NCBI RefSeq assembly: GCF_030529325.1
Contig: NZ_JAUMXC010000002.1
Location: forward strand, 19,568 to 83,567
Length of the DNA: 64,000 bases
Direction of reading: 5' to 3'
Source: Porphyromonas sp.
GTDB lineage: Bacteria > Bacteroidota > Bacteroidia > Bacteroidales > Porphyromonadaceae
Shown: positions 7,846 through 16,659 of the stretch, one piece after another
Numbering within the stretch: position 1 is the stretch's first letter
How the letters are laid out: each line of letters starts with the position of its first letter
Notes under the pieces: model-generated
What the model saw: only the letters and a program-made list of their open reading frames with translations
Told to the model about the DNA's origin: nothing
Database searches by the model: none
Position numbers and translations under genes: made by a program

Positions 7846-8700
7846 ATGTCAAGAGTAACATTTGAACAACTCCTTGAGGCCGGTGCACACTTCGGTCACC
7901 TAAGAAGAAAGTGGAATCCGGCAATGGCTCCTTATATCTTTATGGAGCGCAATGATATTCACATCATTGACCTACACAAAACAGTTGCCAAAATAGATGA
8001 GGCAGCAGAAGCTCTAAAGAAAATGGCTCAAAATGGCAAGACTGTCCTTTTCGTTGCTACAAAGAAGCAAGCTAAGGAAGCTGTCGCTGAGCTCGCTCAA
8101 GCAGCTTCAATGCCTTATGTGGTAGAAAGATGGCCGGGCGGTATGCTCACCAACTTCCCTACTATCCGTAAAGCTGTCAAGAAGATGGACACCATCGACA
8201 AGATGACTTCTGATGGCACATTCGACAATCTCTCTAAGAGAGAAAAGCTTCAGATCAACCGTCAACGTGCTAAGCTCGAAACAACTCTTGGCTCGATCGC
8301 AAGCATGAAGCGTCTCCCATCAGCTCTTTTCGTCATCGACGTAATGAAGGAGCACATCGCTGTACGTGAGGCTAACAGACTTGGCATCCCGGTATTCGGT
8401 ATCGTGGATACAAACTCTGATCCTTCAAACATCGACTACATGATCCCTGCCAACGATGACTCTACTAAGGCTATCGAAGTTATCCTCGGTGCAATGGTAG
8501 AAGCAATCAAGGAAGGTGCAACAGAGCGCAAGATCGAAAAGCAAGACGACGAAAACAACGAAGAAGCAGCACCACGCCGTGAGCGTCGTGCTCGTACAGG
8601 CGGTGTCCGTCGTGAGCGCACAAAGAAGGAAGACAGCGACGCAATGAATGCTCGCGTAGCTGAAAAGTTTCAAAAGGCGTCTGAAGACAACGAAGAGTAA
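7846..8700 (+). CDS. rpsB: 30S ribosomal protein S2
   Basis: 284 aa. Conserved S2 signatures are LLEAGAHFGHLRRKWNPAMAPYIF (residues 6-29), RWPGGMLTNF, and FGIVDTNSDPSNIDYMIPANDDS. The C-terminus carries a charged extension beyond the core fold (RRERRARTGGVRRERTKKED), probably disordered and RNA-binding. It is followed by tsf after a structured 168-bp spacer, the usual rpsB-tsf pairing. Confidence 0.98.
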   Translation: MSRVTFEQLLEAGAHFGHLRRKWNPAMAPYIFMERNDIHIIDLHKTVAKIDEAAEALKKMAQNGKTVLFVATKKQAKEAVAELAQAASMPYVVERWPGGMLTNFPTIRKAVKKMDTIDKMTSDGTFDNLSKREKLQINRQRAKLETTLGSIASMKRLPSALFVIDVMKEHIAVREANRLGIPVFGIVDTNSDPSNIDYMIPANDDSTKAIEVILGAMVEAIKEGATERKIEKQDDENNEEAAPRRERRARTGGVRRERTKKEDSDAMNARVAEKFQKASEDNEE

Positions 8701-8744
8701 ATCAGATCTCGATCAGTTTTTTAGACATATCGGATCGATGAGAT

Positions 8745-8811
8745 AGACTTTGTAGCTCGGCGACGACTCTTAATCAAATTAAAGAGCAGGCGCATGAGAG
8801 CTACAAAGTCT
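8745..8811 (+). promoter_or_regulatory. long stem-loop in the rpsB-tsf spacer
   Basis: AGACTTTGTAGCTC (8745-8758) pairs perfectly with GAGCTACAAAGTCT (8798-8811). The enclosed 39 nt contain a second imperfect hairpin (CTCTTAAT / ATTAAAGAG). There is no T-run after the stem, so it is unlikely to be a simple terminator. It could be an RNA-processing or translational control element between the two cistrons. That function is inference; the pairing is seen directly. Confidence 0.55.
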
Positions 8812-8868
8812 CTCAAATTAAGGAGATATAAAAGACCAAATACAAACCTAAAACAAAGGAATACAACT

Positions 8869-9693
8869 ATGGCTGTATCAATGGCAGATATTAGCCACCT
8901 CAGAAAGATGAGTGGCGCAGGTATGATGGACTGTAAAAAGGCCTTGGAAGAAGCTAATGGCGACTTCGACAAGGCTATGGAAATCATCCGTAAGAAAGGT
9001 CAGGCAGTAGCTGCAAAGCGTTCGGACCGTGAGGCAACAGAAGGTTGCGTGCTTGCTAAGAGCAATGGCGATTTCGCTTGTGTCGTGGCTATCAACTGCG
9101 AAACAGACTTCGTCGCAAAGAACGAAGACTTCGTGGGCATGACTCGTGAGGTCCTCGAAGCTGCAATGAACAACAAACCTGAAACAAAGGACGCTCTCCT
9201 TGCAATTAAGCTTGCTGACGGTCGTACCGTTGCAGAGTGCATCACAGACCGCTCCGGTATCACCGGTGAAAAGATGGAGCTTAGCGCTTATGAAGCTGTT
9301 AAGGGTGTTGCAACAGTGGAATATATCCACCCGGGAAATAAGTTGGCCACCATCGTTGCTTTCAACGAAGGTCTTGAGCACCAACTTGCTCGTGACATCG
9401 CAATGCAGGTAGCAGCGATGAATCCTGTGGGTGTGACACCTGAAAATGTTCCTCAGAACATCATCGATCAGGAAATGGAGATCGCTCGCGACAAGGCTCG
9501 CCAATCAGGCAAGCCTGAAAACCTCATCGATCGTATCGCTGAAGGTGCTCTCCAAAAGTACTTCAAGGAAAATACGCTTTTGATGCAGGAGTCTATCAAG
9601 AACCCTAAGGAAACTGTAGAGCAAGTACTCAAGGGGGCGTCTAAGACTCTTACAGTCGCTGAGTTCAAGAGAGTAAACCTCAACGTAGACTAA
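8869..9693 (+). CDS. tsf: elongation factor Ts
   Basis: 274 aa from the ATG at 8869, chosen because the family N-terminus (MADISHLRKMSGAGMMDCKK) begins just after it; the frame is open further upstream but that sequence is not EF-Ts-like. EF-Ts exchanges GDP for GTP on EF-Tu. Signatures are LRKMSGAGMMDCKKAL and INCETDFVAKNEDFV (residues about 80-95). It ends the translation block and is followed by a strong terminator at 9726-9773. Confidence 0.98.
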   Translation: MAVSMADISHLRKMSGAGMMDCKKALEEANGDFDKAMEIIRKKGQAVAAKRSDREATEGCVLAKSNGDFACVVAINCETDFVAKNEDFVGMTREVLEAAMNNKPETKDALLAIKLADGRTVAECITDRSGITGEKMELSAYEAVKGVATVEYIHPGNKLATIVAFNEGLEHQLARDIAMQVAAMNPVGVTPENVPQNIIDQEMEIARDKARQSGKPENLIDRIAEGALQKYFKENTLLMQESIKNPKETVEQVLKGASKTLTVAEFKRVNLNVD

Positions 9694-9725
9694 TCTCTAT
9701 CCCAGGATAGAATTCTCACAATAAC

Positions 9726-9773
9726 GAGAGGCTCTCGTGGTATGTTTATATCCGAGAGTCTCTCTTCTTTTTT
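9726..9773 (+). terminator. intrinsic terminator after tsf
   Basis: GAGAGGCTCTCG (9726-9737) pairs with CGAGAGTCTCTC (9753-9764), with one G-T wobble, followed by TTCTTTTTT. It lies 33 bp past the tsf stop. Confidence 0.8.
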
Positions 9774-9815
9774 GACAGATCAGGGATCTGACTTACTCTG
9801 ATATAGTCTTTTTTG

Positions 9816-9823
9816 TATCTTTG
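9816..9823 (+). promoter_or_regulatory. candidate -7 box of the dcp-like gene
   Basis: TATCTTTG matches TAnnTTTG 46 bp upstream of the ATG at 9869 and just beyond the tsf terminator. The -33 region lacks a clear TTTG. Confidence 0.5.
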
Positions 9824-9868
9824 CAGAAGTCCCTTTCCTTATTATAACCAAGAGTAATTTAACTTATC

Positions 9869-11992
9869 ATGACAAAAAAAGTATTTTCTATTATCTGTAT
9901 GGCACTTATTGCAACTGCCTGTGGATCAAAAAAGACCGATGCAGGTCTTGAAGGAAATCCATTCTTGACAGCCGGCTCATTGGAGTTTGGAGCTCCAGAC
10001 TTCAGTCAGATCCGGACAACCCATTATCTTCCTGCAATGAAAGAGGGTATCCGTCTCGAAAAGGAAGAGATCAATGCTATCGTATCAAATACTGAAGCTC
10101 CTACATTTGAAAACACCATCCTTGCTCTTGAAAAAGCCGGAGAGGTGCTAAGACGTACGAGCAATGTCTTTTTTGCGGTTGCCGGTGCAGACAAGACTTC
10201 AGAGATCCGCGCTATCGAGGAAGAGATAATCCCTCTCATTACTGAGTGGAGCAATGAGAAGAGCCTCAATGAGGAACTCTTTAAGAGAGTTAAAGCTGTC
10301 TACGACAACGAACGTGCAAGCCTTACGGGTGAGGATTTAAAGCTTCTTGATGAAGTTTACAATAATTTTGTTCGCGAAGGGGCAGAACTTGATGCAGAGA
10401 GGAAGGCAGAACTTAAGGCTATCAATGCAAAGCTTGCGGAACTCCAACAAAAGTTTGGTAACACCGTCACTGATGCTACTGTAGCTGCGGGCGTATGGGT
10501 GGATAGCGAAGAAGAACTTGCAGGTCTCAGCCAAAGCCAAATCAATCAGTGTAAGCAAGATGCAGAGTCTGCAGGAGGAAAAGCTCCTTACTACATAGTC
10601 ATTACAAATACCACACAGCAGCCTGTCCTTGCATCTCTCGAGAATAGAGCGCTGAGAGAAAAGGTTTATCAGGCCTCTATCCACAGAACAGACGAGACTT
10701 CAGACAACAATACTTACGGTATCATCGTAGAGTTGGCTAAGCTTCGTGCGCAGAAAGCTGCCCTCCTTGGTTATCCCAATTATGCAGCGTACTCTATAAG
10801 CAATGCTATGGCTAAGAAGCCTGAGAATGTCTATGGATTCCTAAATCGCCTCATTGATGAATATCTCCCAAAAGCGCAGAAAGAGACTGCTGAGATCGAG
10901 GCATACGCTCGTAAGACTCAAGGCTCAGACTTTAACCTTCAGCCATATGATCGCTTCTTCTACTCAAGCAAGATGAAGCAGGAGATGTTTAATATTTCTG
11001 ATGATCAGGTGCGTCCATATTTCAATATGGATACTGTGCTTATCAAGGGTGTGTTCTATGCGGCAGAGAGAGTTTATGGTCTCTCATTTAGTGAACGCAC
11101 GGATATCCCTGTCTATCATCCTGATGTCAAGGTATACAATGTGCATGATAAGGATGGTCATATCATGGCTTTGTTCTATGTAGATATGTTCCGTCGTCCT
11201 ACAAAACAAGGAGGTGCATGGATGGGTGCGTTCCAAAAGCAGTCTCACTACTTTGGAGCTACTCCTATCATCTACAATGTTTGCAATGTCGCTAAGCCTG
11301 CTGAAGGGCAGCCTTGCTTGATCAATTGGGATGAAACTACTACCATGTTCCATGAGTTTGGTCATGCTCTTCATGGAATTGTTTCAGACTGTAAATACAA
11401 TACACTTTCGGGGACTTCAGTTGCGAGAGACTTTGTTGAGTTGCCTTCTCAGTTCTACGAGTATTGGGCTTCACAACCTGAGATCTTTGACAACTACGTG
11501 AAGCACTATGAGACTAACGAGCCTATGCCAAAGGAATTGAAGGAAAATATGTTGAAGTTTGTCAATTTCCATGCCGCTTATGCTCTTGGTGAAAATCTTG
11601 CTTCCACATCGTCAGATCTAGGATGGCACATGCTCACGGCAGATCAGGTTCCTGCAGCTGATGCTGCTCCTGAATTCCAGGAAAACCTATTGAAGGAAAT
11701 GAGACTTCTCAACCCTCAGATCCCTCCACGTTACAATCCTACGTACTTCCGTCACGTATGGGGTGGTGGTTATGCGGCCGGTTATTACTCATACCTATGG
11801 TCTGAAGTTCTTGCTGTCAATGTAGGAGAAGTCTTCACAAAGGGTGGAGGAGTCAATGCTGAATTGGGACAGGCATACCGTGATAAGATCATTTCTAAAG
11901 GTAATACCCTACCTCTCGAACAAATCTTCACAGACTTCACAGGGCTTGAGCAACCGGATGCTAAAGGCTTCCTTAAGTCTCGCGGATTATAA
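9869..11992 (+). CDS. dcp: M3-family metallopeptidase (peptidyl-dipeptidase Dcp type), lipoprotein
   Basis: 707 aa zinc peptidase, full length for the M3 family. HEFGH at residues 495-499 provides two zinc ligands and the catalytic Glu; E524 in ARDFVELPSQ is the third ligand. Dcp enzymes remove C-terminal dipeptides, and other M3 members act as oligopeptidases. The N-terminus MTKKVFSIICMALIATACGS is a lipoprotein signal (ATAC lipobox), so this copy is likely tethered in the periplasm, fitting peptide scavenging in an asaccharolytic anaerobe (inference). It is monocistronic: promoter-like box at 9816 and a terminator at 12026-12058. Confidence 0.92.
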   Translation: MTKKVFSIICMALIATACGSKKTDAGLEGNPFLTAGSLEFGAPDFSQIRTTHYLPAMKEGIRLEKEEINAIVSNTEAPTFENTILALEKAGEVLRRTSNVFFAVAGADKTSEIRAIEEEIIPLITEWSNEKSLNEELFKRVKAVYDNERASLTGEDLKLLDEVYNNFVREGAELDAERKAELKAINAKLAELQQKFGNTVTDATVAAGVWVDSEEELAGLSQSQINQCKQDAESAGGKAPYYIVITNTTQQPVLASLENRALREKVYQASIHRTDETSDNNTYGIIVELAKLRAQKAALLGYPNYAAYSISNAMAKKPENVYGFLNRLIDEYLPKAQKETAEIEAYARKTQGSDFNLQPYDRFFYSSKMKQEMFNISDDQVRPYFNMDTVLIKGVFYAAERVYGLSFSERTDIPVYHPDVKVYNVHDKDGHIMALFYVDMFRRPTKQGGAWMGAFQKQSHYFGATPIIYNVCNVAKPAEGQPCLINWDETTTMFHEFGHALHGIVSDCKYNTLSGTSVARDFVELPSQFYEYWASQPEIFDNYVKHYETNEPMPKELKENMLKFVNFHAAYALGENLASTSSDLGWHMLTADQVPAADAAPEFQENLLKEMRLLNPQIPPRYNPTYFRHVWGGGYAAGYYSYLWSEVLAVNVGEVFTKGGGVNAELGQAYRDKIISKGNTLPLEQIFTDFTGLEQPDAKGFLKSRGL

Positions 11993-12025
11993 TACGTTTT
12001 GCTCTCTTATTTAGAGCGAATTTTG

Positions 12026-12058
12026 GGCGCATCAGAGAATTCTCTGGTGCGCCTTTTT
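12026..12058 (+). terminator. intrinsic terminator after dcp
   Basis: GGCGCATCAGAG (12026-12037) pairs with CTCTGGTGCGCC (12042-12053) around AATT, one G-T wobble, followed by TTTTT. Confidence 0.85.
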
Positions 12059-12361
12059 ATTTAAGATATAATATTCTTCACGTACGATAAGGTTGTCAAG
12101 GCCACCATTGATCATGCCTGTGTATGTGGTTTAATGAAAACGATATAATCTCTTCAATAAGAGAATTAAATGGTGATTTTATTTTTTAACATCAATTGCT
12201 TTTCAGTTGTGTAAATAATGCATATATTTAAGCAACCTTATTAAGGTTTTGTGAAGTTGGAAATCAAAGGAAAACACGTGCTATCTTTTTTATTTGCTGT
12301 TAGTTATTAAATTTAGGGGGTGTTTTTGAGTGTTAATCTTTAAAGAGGAAATCATTAAATT
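12059..12361 (+). promoter_or_regulatory. AT-rich leader of the fimbrial operon
   Basis: No gene is present. The region is strongly AT-rich. It holds a small dyad AACCTTA-T-TAAGGTT (12234-12248) and another TCTCTT-caat-AAGAGA (12149-12164), possible operator sites. TATCTTTT at about 12282 only approximates a -7 box. I found no long inverted repeats that would flank an invertible promoter. Confidence 0.35.
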
Positions 12362-13876
12362 ATGAAAGCGTCAAGATTTCTATTGATCGGTGCGATTGCA
12401 CTCGGTCTTTTTGCATGTAAAGATGGTTACAACAAAGGAGGAGTGGGTCCTGATAGTAAGGAGTCCACTTATGCCGGCTTATTTGTCAAGAATAAAATCT
12501 CAGATCTGAGAAATGTCGTTGATAGTGAAGCTGACTATGATGGACGTACTGGGGAGAATGGACTCAAGAAGATGCACCTTTTGTCTTCGGTCAAACCGAT
12601 GATGTGGGATTATGCAGCTTCGTTAGGTCCTGGTCAATTTGCACCTATCCCTGCAGTTCCAGGTACTTTTACGGTGGAACCATGGGTGACAGAGCCCGGG
12701 CAGCATTTTATGGCGCTGCTCTTGAATGATGTAAACGGTAACATTATTTCCGGTGTCACCATCGCTGATGTGAAAGATCGTAAGTTTGGCTCAAAGACAG
12801 CTCCGGCCGAAGACTTGAAAGCTCTCTCGACCGATGGAGAATTTGTCATGACTTCCGGATCTATTGATAAGTTGGTTAAGGAAGGTGTTACCAAAGCTAC
12901 TGCTGAAACTGGTACCGATGAAAATTCCAATGTGTTTACGTTTGATGTTGAGCGAGTCGTTGCTCAAGGACTCGTGGCAAAGGCTGATGCTCTCAACGCT
13001 GAAACAGTAGATGGCAGAGGAACGATTGATCTAACTAAACTGACTTATACTGCAGTCAATGGTGCGGTAGAGACATATCTTTTTACCGAGCATGCCGGCG
13101 ATCGTACTATGGGTGCTGATCAACTCTATGACAACTATGAGTCTGCTCTTCATAATTATGTAGAGTATAAGAATGCTCAAGATCCTGCAGGAGTCGTTGA
13201 CAAGCTTATTCGTCTTGGTAATATTAACCCTAATCTTGGAGGCTATGCAGCAGTAAATGTTGCTGACAATGCAGTAGGTGCGAAGGCTGCTCGAGGGATC
13301 TATTTCCTTGAAAACTCTGTTGAAAAGGCAACTTCTTGGACGAAGGAAAACAAGGATTATGGCTTCTATCGTATGGCTTATGCGAAGGTTTATGCTGAGT
13401 TCATTCCAAAAGTCCTTTATTACTTGGATGGAACTGTAATAAAGAGCAAATCCGGGGTTGCTGGAGCTACTTTCTATCAGGGCGAAAAGGATGGACTGTT
13501 CTACGAAACTAAGGAGGCTGCAAAGAAGAGTGCTATCGCTCCTGATCAGAAAGCGTATACTTACAAGGATGGTAAGTGTGCATATCGCGCATTATGGAAT
13601 CGCCAGTTTGTTGCAGATAATCAGGGGGCTGTCAATGTGACTAATGCAGATACACGTAGAAACAATGTCTATCTGATCGAGATCAAGGGCTTCCAGACTA
13701 TCGGTATGCCTTGGGACTCTTCCGATCCCGGTGACCCATATTTGCCGAAGCCTGCAGATGGTGAAGAACCTACAACGCCTGACAATCCTGATATTGAAAA
13801 GCAAGACACCTATATGCGTGTAGAGGCTAAGATTTTGAAATGGAATCTCGTCTCTCGTAAGGTGATCCTCAATTGA
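12362..13876 (+). CDS. Mfa1-type major fimbrial subunit (fimbrillin)
   Basis: 504 aa. The start MKASRFLLIGAIALGLFAC gives a lipoprotein signal, as in Bacteroidales type V pilins, which are exported as lipoproteins and then processed by an Arg-specific protease before polymerising. SDLR|NVVDSEAD around residue 55 offers one candidate Arg site (inference). The C-terminus, YMRVEAKILKWNLVSRKVILN, resembles the strand-forming end of Mfa1-family subunits, and the length fits. The two following genes encode an anchor and an accessory subunit, confirming a fimbrial locus. Substantial divergence from well-known Mfa1 is expected for exposed subunits. Confidence 0.75.
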   Translation: MKASRFLLIGAIALGLFACKDGYNKGGVGPDSKESTYAGLFVKNKISDLRNVVDSEADYDGRTGENGLKKMHLLSSVKPMMWDYAASLGPGQFAPIPAVPGTFTVEPWVTEPGQHFMALLLNDVNGNIISGVTIADVKDRKFGSKTAPAEDLKALSTDGEFVMTSGSIDKLVKEGVTKATAETGTDENSNVFTFDVERVVAQGLVAKADALNAETVDGRGTIDLTKLTYTAVNGAVETYLFTEHAGDRTMGADQLYDNYESALHNYVEYKNAQDPAGVVDKLIRLGNINPNLGGYAAVNVADNAVGAKAARGIYFLENSVEKATSWTKENKDYGFYRMAYAKVYAEFIPKVLYYLDGTVIKSKSGVAGATFYQGEKDGLFYETKEAAKKSAIAPDQKAYTYKDGKCAYRALWNRQFVADNQGAVNVTNADTRRNNVYLIEIKGFQTIGMPWDSSDPGDPYLPKPADGEEPTTPDNPDIEKQDTYMRVEAKILKWNLVSRKVILN

Positions 13877-13966
13877 AAAGGACACTTCTCATCCGTATAC
13901 CTTCTAAGCAAGGCGATGAATAAATACTAAAGAGAATGCAATGTGGCTGTGTGTCTTTTTCAGCCC

Positions 13967-13992
13967 TTTGCACCCTCTCTTTAAGGTGCAAA
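13967..13992 (+). terminator. hairpin between major subunit and anchor genes
   Basis: TTTGCACC (13967-13974) pairs with GGTGCAAA (13985-13992). No proper T-run follows, so it may act as a partial attenuator or mRNA stabiliser that keeps the major subunit more abundant than the anchor; this role is inference. Confidence 0.4.
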
Positions 13993-14051
13993 TCACTTTT
14001 ACCTTGAAACTATTTTGATTAGATAGTTCGGGCTAAATAACTGATCTCGAA

Positions 14052-14957
14052 GTGAAAACTATAAAAATATTACAGTTATTCTTTCTATGTGTCTTTTTAC
14101 TCTTTTCGCAGTCATGTGATAAGTGTATATATGATGATCTTAGTGAATGTCCTCAAGGGATGGACTTCAAGTTTGTATCCAAGACTCCTTGTGGAGATGT
14201 TTTGTCGCTCGATGGAATGAGAGACCTCTTGGTTCAAGTTTATGATACCAAGGGAAATCTTGTCGCAAAGTTTGATCAGAAAGGAATTAATATCACCCCT
14301 GATTATAGGATTACTCTTCCTTTTTCGAGACCGGGAACATATACTTTTGCCTTCTGGGGGATGACTGCTGGAGCCCCGTATGCTAAGACGGACGAAGCCT
14401 CGTGTGCATTCATAAAGGCTGATAGTCCTATTACGACCGACTTATCATCTCTATTCTATGGAGTATTGAAGGATCATAAGGTTATAGATCGTTCGGATCT
14501 GGGGACATTGATTGATCTTTTCTCGATAAATATGTTGCCATATACATACCGCTTCAGTATGGAAGTTGCAGGCCTTTTGGCTCAGAAAAAGTATGTTGTT
14601 GAGCTTAGTGATGATAATGGCGCATATGATTTTTATGGGAAGTCTATTGGTGTACCTGTAATTTACACTCGGAGTGCAGAGTCCTACGATGGCAGGATAC
14701 AGGTCTCTCTGAATACCCTTAAGTTGATTAGGGATGGAAAGACAATGATACATATTCGAGAGATGGATACAGGGCGAGAGCTTATGAAGATTCGCCTTGA
14801 AGACATCCTCCGTGGCATAGAGAAGCAAAATGGTGTGACGATCAATCTTGAATGTGTTTATGATCTAAATCTCAAACTTCAGATTTTGACCCATCAGTCC
14901 ATCATGGTTTCTCTCAATCAGTGGAACTTCATTTATCGTGGTGTCATCCTGCGTTGA
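14052..14957 (+). CDS. FimB/Mfa2-family fimbrial anchor lipoprotein
   Basis: 301 aa starting at GTG. The N-terminus ends in a lipobox-like FSQSC, after which CIYDDLSECPQGMDFKFV is the Cys-containing start typical of FimB/Mfa2 anchor proteins. Such proteins sit in the outer membrane, terminate the fimbria and control its length. Two-domain transthyretin-like beta structure is suggested by repeats such as RITLPFSRPGTYTFAFWG. It follows the major subunit by 175 bp with a small hairpin between, and precedes the third fimbrial gene by 37 bp. Confidence 0.8.
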   Translation: MKTIKILQLFFLCVFLLFSQSCDKCIYDDLSECPQGMDFKFVSKTPCGDVLSLDGMRDLLVQVYDTKGNLVAKFDQKGINITPDYRITLPFSRPGTYTFAFWGMTAGAPYAKTDEASCAFIKADSPITTDLSSLFYGVLKDHKVIDRSDLGTLIDLFSINMLPYTYRFSMEVAGLLAQKKYVVELSDDNGAYDFYGKSIGVPVIYTRSAESYDGRIQVSLNTLKLIRDGKTMIHIREMDTGRELMKIRLEDILRGIEKQNGVTINLECVYDLNLKLQILTHQSIMVSLNQWNFIYRGVILR

Positions 14958-14994
14958 TATGACGTTATGTAGATAAACATTTATAACGTATACA

Positions 14995-16245
14995 ATGAAT
15001 AAGTTTTTCATACATGTGTTGTCTGTGACAATAGTTCTGAGTCTTGTCTTTTCGTGCAAACGGGCAGATGAGATGGATGTCCACGGTAGTAAAGTGGCGG
15101 CTGACAATGTGGAATTGTCATTTGCGATAAAGATGAATAATTATAGCGCATCTCAGTCATCTCATTTACGTGGAACTATCACTGATCGTGATATCGAATA
15201 TGGTGAAGTAGAAGGTACGGAGAACGAAAATGATATCAAGAAACTATGGGTTTTCCTTTTTGACAACTCTGACGACGAATTGAAGTATATCTTCCAATTC
15301 TCCAGGGATGCGGCAGATCCGGAAAATCAGCTTACCGGCCCTTATGAGCAGTTGAATGGCTTATATAGGACACCCGTGAAGTTGGTGAAACCCGGTCGTT
15401 ATACCCTCGTGATTTCGGCCAATACCTACCAGTTTCGTTTCCATAATGATCATACAGCCATCGGTTTTGGTGACATGTATATAGAGGGTATGACACCGGT
15501 GTTGGGGATGAAGAGAGGTTTCTTTGCAGCCTCGGCAAGTTCCACACACTTTGTCAATGACCGTCCTGCTCATGATAGGGATCCGGAGACAAACGGGCTA
15601 AACGCCAATTATGTCAACTTGAACTTTATCGTCCCCAAAGACTATACTTCCAAACGCGAACCTTTTGTCGTACCGATATCTCTTACTCGCGTACTTTCTA
15701 AATTGGTGGTGACAATAGACAACCTCAATAATCAATCTGAGGAAGTCGTCCAGACAAGAGATTATCGTCTTCACGAGGTCGTAGTTGTCTCTTCCAAGTT
15801 GTATAAGTCTTTTTTGAGACCATGGTACTTACCTCCAATGGCTGTCGGAATGCGAACTGCGTGGTATACTCACGGTATATTGCCATTGCCGACTGCACCT
15901 TCGCCGGGCTATAGCGTAAAGCCGAACAATGGACTGATGAAGGATAAGTTCCCTCTATTGAAGAAACTCAATGAACAAGGGTTTACGGAGAGGTTGGAGG
16001 AGACCGAACTTTTCAACTACTATATCCCACCATGGAGCACAGGCAGCGATCCTCAGACTGATACACGGAATACAACAAAATTGATTCTCGTATTTAAACA
16101 CAAGACTACCGGTGATGAAGAGAGGTACGAAGTCCCTCTCTATAATACCAAAAATGGACAGAAGGACTACACTATCAATCCTAATACCATATACAAGCTC
16201 CGTCTGTCTTTTAGGATAGGCTCTATACGATGTGAGTTCGAATAG
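14995..16245 (+). CDS. fimbrial accessory/minor subunit lipoprotein
   Basis: 416 aa with lipoprotein signal (SLVFSC). The first domain carries KKLWVFLFDNSDDELKYIF and KLVKPGRYTLVISANTYQF, close in pattern to Mfa/Fim minor subunits; the C-terminal NPNTIYKLRLSFRIGSI resembles the final strands of fimbrillin folds. In P. gingivalis, minor fimbrillins (Mfa3-5, FimC-E) form or link the tip; this gene probably fills that role, though I cannot match it to one of them. It is the last gene of the operon; no further tip gene follows before the terminator at 16267. Confidence 0.65.
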   Translation: MNKFFIHVLSVTIVLSLVFSCKRADEMDVHGSKVAADNVELSFAIKMNNYSASQSSHLRGTITDRDIEYGEVEGTENENDIKKLWVFLFDNSDDELKYIFQFSRDAADPENQLTGPYEQLNGLYRTPVKLVKPGRYTLVISANTYQFRFHNDHTAIGFGDMYIEGMTPVLGMKRGFFAASASSTHFVNDRPAHDRDPETNGLNANYVNLNFIVPKDYTSKREPFVVPISLTRVLSKLVVTIDNLNNQSEEVVQTRDYRLHEVVVVSSKLYKSFLRPWYLPPMAVGMRTAWYTHGILPLPTAPSPGYSVKPNNGLMKDKFPLLKKLNEQGFTERLEETELFNYYIPPWSTGSDPQTDTRNTTKLILVFKHKTTGDEERYEVPLYNTKNGQKDYTINPNTIYKLRLSFRIGSIRCEFE

Positions 16246-16266
16246 CCTTGTGTTCGCAAAGATTCA

Positions 16267-16309
16267 AGAGGCCTCAATCTATCTATGGGATTGGGGTCTC
16301 TTTATTTTT
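16267..16309 (+). terminator. terminator of the fimbrial operon
   Basis: AGAGGCCTCAATC (16267-16279) pairs with GATTGGGGTCTCT (16289-16301) with two G-T wobbles, followed by TTATTTTT. It lies 21 bp after the last fimbrial stop codon. Confidence 0.75.
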
Positions 16310-16402
16310 GGGTATTCTTGTTCACAGAGAGCTACAATTTTATGCTGCTGGCAATCTTTCCCATCCGATGGTGTTGAAAGGGGGATGGCAAAGATGATTT
16401 TC

Positions 16403-16533
16403 AAGGTTGTCACATCGACTTATTAGGTTAGGCATCTTGATTTGTTAAGGTAGGCATCTTAATTTATTAGGTTAGCCACATTGATTTACCACGTTAGCCA
16501 TATCAATTTTTAGAGGTGCATATCTTTCATTTG
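16403..16533 (+). repeat. 22-bp-phased intergenic array, locus 3 (five units)
   Basis: Five consecutive units of exactly 22 bp: 16403-16424, 16425-16446, 16447-16468, 16469-16490 and 16491-16512. They begin AAGGTTGTCACATC, AGGTTAGGCATCTT, AAGGTAGGCATCTT, AGGTTAGCCACATT and ACGTTAGCCATATC. A diverged tail GAGGTGCATATCTTTCA follows. The units are clearly related but none is identical, so the period is preserved more strictly than the sequence. Confidence 0.9.
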
Positions 16534-16608
16534 ATTGTTTTTCGGGGTGTACATTGAGGGAGGTGGATATTAGAAGTGGTTGTCTGAGACTTGGTATGAT
16601 AATATCGC

Positions 16609-16616
16609 TATCTTTG
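16609..16616 (+). promoter_or_regulatory. candidate -7 box of the SBF transporter gene
   Basis: TATCTTTG matches TAnnTTTG and lies 44 bp before the ATG at 16660. The -33 box is not convincing. Confidence 0.5.
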
Positions 16617-16659
16617 TGCTGAGAGAGTAGATAGGGTGTGTGAATAAGCAACTGAAATA

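Larger units (their letters stand above)
16310..16659. other. spacer between fimbrial operon and SBF transporter
   Basis: No gene is visible. It contains the longest phased array of the window (16403-16533), a GGGGTGTAC motif near 16544, and a candidate -7 box at 16609-16616. Confidence 0.5.

Noticed and set aside
12059..12361. Invertible (phase-variable) promoter for the fimbrial operon
   Set aside because: Only short dyads of 6-7 bp are present; no long inverted repeats and no invertase gene nearby.
16232..16426. Small gene after the fimbrial operon
   Set aside because: It runs through the terminator hairpin and into the phased array; no signal or domain is visible.
16403..16533. CRISPR array
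   Set aside because: Period is 22 bp with diverging units and no constant-repeat/unique-spacer alternation; no cas genes in the window.
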